From Thermoflexales bacterium (GTDB taxonomy: Bacteria > Chloroflexota > Anaerolineae > Fen-1058), in contig JAFGFO010000312.1 in the NCBI GenBank assembly GCA_016931085.1, forward strand, positions 1 to 20,985: a stretch of 20,985 nt of DNA. Reading direction: 5' to 3'. The position numbers and the translations under genes were made by a program. The notes below the pieces were generated by a model. The model had not been told where the DNA came from, searched no databases, and was given only the letters and a program-made list of their open reading frames with translations. Position 1 is the first letter of the stretch, and the number at the start of each line of letters is the position of its first letter. Positions 20,113 to 20,985 of the stretch are shown here, piece after piece.

Positions 20113-20912
20113 ACGCACCGGTCAAAATCCTGGTCGTGGACGACGAAGCAGGCATCCGCTCGTTCCTGGAAGAACTGCTGACGCGCGATGGCCACCAGGT
20201 TGTCGCAGCTGAAAGTGGTGAGGTGGCTTTGGAGTATGCCGCCAGCCAGACCTTTGACCTGGCGTTGGTGGATTTGCGGATGAAGGGCATCGACGGCATG
20301 CAGGTGATGTCGGCGCTTTACCAACGCTCGCCTGACACGGTCGTCATCGTCATCACGGGGCACGGCTCGCTGGAAACGGCGATCGAGGCGCTGCGCCACG
20401 GTGCTCACGACTATTTGTTCAAGCCGGTCAAGGCGGTCCAAGTGCGCGAGAGCGTGCGGACGGCCTTGCTCAAGCGCAAACGCAACTTGCGGCAGCACGA
20501 GCTGCTTGGCCTGACGCGCCGCCTGATCGAGAACATGGAAGGCCACGACCTGGCATCGCCTGGACTGACCCAACTGCCGCCGGCCTCGCCGTCCGATGAG
20601 CAAGGGCGCTTCCTGGAGCGTGGTCATTTGATCGTCGATGCTATGCGGCACGTCGTCACGCTGGATGGACACGTGCTGGAATTAAGCCCGACCGAGTTCG
20701 AGATCATGGCTTATCTGGCCAACGAAGCGCCGCGCGTCGTTTCCCCCCAGGAATTGGTGCGCGCTATGCAGGGTTACGAGTGTGAAGCGTGGGAGGCGAG
20801 CGAGATGCTGCGTTACCACATCCATCGCATTCGCCACAAGGTCAAGCATGTGAGCGGGCGAACGGACCTCATCCGCACCGTGCGCGGCGTCGGTTATACG
20901 ATCGAGAGCTGA
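20109..20912 (+). CDS. OmpR/PhoB-family response regulator (REC + winged helix)
   Basis: A 267-residue transcription factor starting at GTG 20109 within the stop codon of the kinase gene (GTGA overlap). The receiver (about 4-120) has D11-D12, phosphoacceptor D55, T83 in 'ITGHGS' and K105 in 'LFKP'. A longer linker than in the paralog at 126-851 leads to a winged helix at about 172-267, ending in 'VRGVGYTIES'. The most probable phosphodonor is the kinase at 16474-20112, given the coupled translation. The 11-bp-spaced repeats just after the gene could be its own target, upstream of the next gene (inference). No terminator hairpin is seen before the window ends. Confidence 0.94.
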   Translation: MNAPVKILVVDDEAGIRSFLEELLTRDGHQVVAAESGEVALEYAASQTFDLALVDLRMKGIDGMQVMSALYQRSPDTVVIVITGHGSLETAIEALRHGAHDYLFKPVKAVQVRESVRTALLKRKRNLRQHELLGLTRRLIENMEGHDLASPGLTQLPPASPSDEQGRFLERGHLIVDAMRHVVTLDGHVLELSPTEFEIMAYLANEAPRVVSPQELVRAMQGYECEAWEASEMLRYHIHRIRHKVKHVSGRTDLIRTVRGVGYTIES

Positions 20913-20920
20913 ATTTGCCA

Positions 20921-20948
20921 ACAAAATCGCAACAAAACTGCTACAAAA
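20921..20948. promoter_or_regulatory. Three ACAAAA direct repeats at 11-bp spacing
   Basis: ACAAAA occurs at 20921-20926, 20932-20937 and 20943-20948, exactly 11 bp apart. Eleven-base spacing on one face of the helix is typical of PhoB/OmpR-type binding sites. The array lies 30 bp before a TATACT element and directly after a gene for such a regulator. The same hexamer stands once at 96-101, before the paralogous regulator gene. Confidence 0.5.
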
Positions 20949-20977
20949 CGCTAACGGTAGGGCAGGCCATATTGCGT

Positions 20978-20983
20978 TATACT
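20978..20983 (+). promoter_or_regulatory. Probable -10 element of a gene beyond the window
   Basis: TATACT (five of six to consensus) lies two bases before the window ends. No good -35 is seen at 16-18 bp; the ACAAAA array upstream may substitute for it through an activator. The gene it serves is outside the window. Confidence 0.4.
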
Positions 20984-20985
20984 AG

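Overview
The window reads as chromosomal DNA of a GC-rich, free-living bacterium, most likely a Chloroflexota of the Anaerolineae type. This is inference from very long multi-GAF histidine kinases sharing a 'PNPLLPxTRSE' GAF signature, short or absent mRNA leaders, and heptamer-period repeats between genes; no rRNA or marker gene is present to prove it. All twelve genes lie on the + strand and there is no phage, transposon, tRNA, rRNA or CRISPR array.

Layout. (1) 1-970: a repeat-bearing leader, a probably leaderless OmpR-type response regulator (126-851), then phased CAA repeats and a hairpin terminator. (2) 972-11767: a TATAAT promoter and four co-directional genes: a tandem double-receiver protein, two membrane receptors (Cache-like sensor, HAMP, GAF) that lack any kinase domain, and a 1748-residue membrane histidine kinase with a PilJ-like sensor, HAMP, five full and two half GAF domains, a PAS domain and a complete kinase core. 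(3) 11796-16300: a strong promoter whose start point falls on the next ATG, then a single receiver, a threonine-synthase-like PLP enzyme fused to two receiver domains, two stand-alone CheY-like receivers and a tandem GNAT protein. (4) 16301-20912: a 1212-residue soluble REC-PAS-4xGAF histidine kinase overlapping by 4 bp an OmpR-type regulator paralogous to the first gene. The last 75 bases hold an 11-bp-spaced repeat array and a promoter for the next gene.

The locus looks like a signal-integration hub: three membrane receptors and one cytoplasmic sensor feed two kinases, which face ten receiver domains and two DNA-binding outputs. The most unusual element is the PLP-enzyme-REC-REC fusion at 12360-14507, which puts an amino-acid enzyme fold directly under possible phosphorelay control. 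A second layer of interest is repeat DNA: heptamer-period repeats fill several gene junctions, even supplying stop and start codons, and two GC-rich palindromic repeats lie inside reading frames. All functions are read from sequence by eye; no database search was run.
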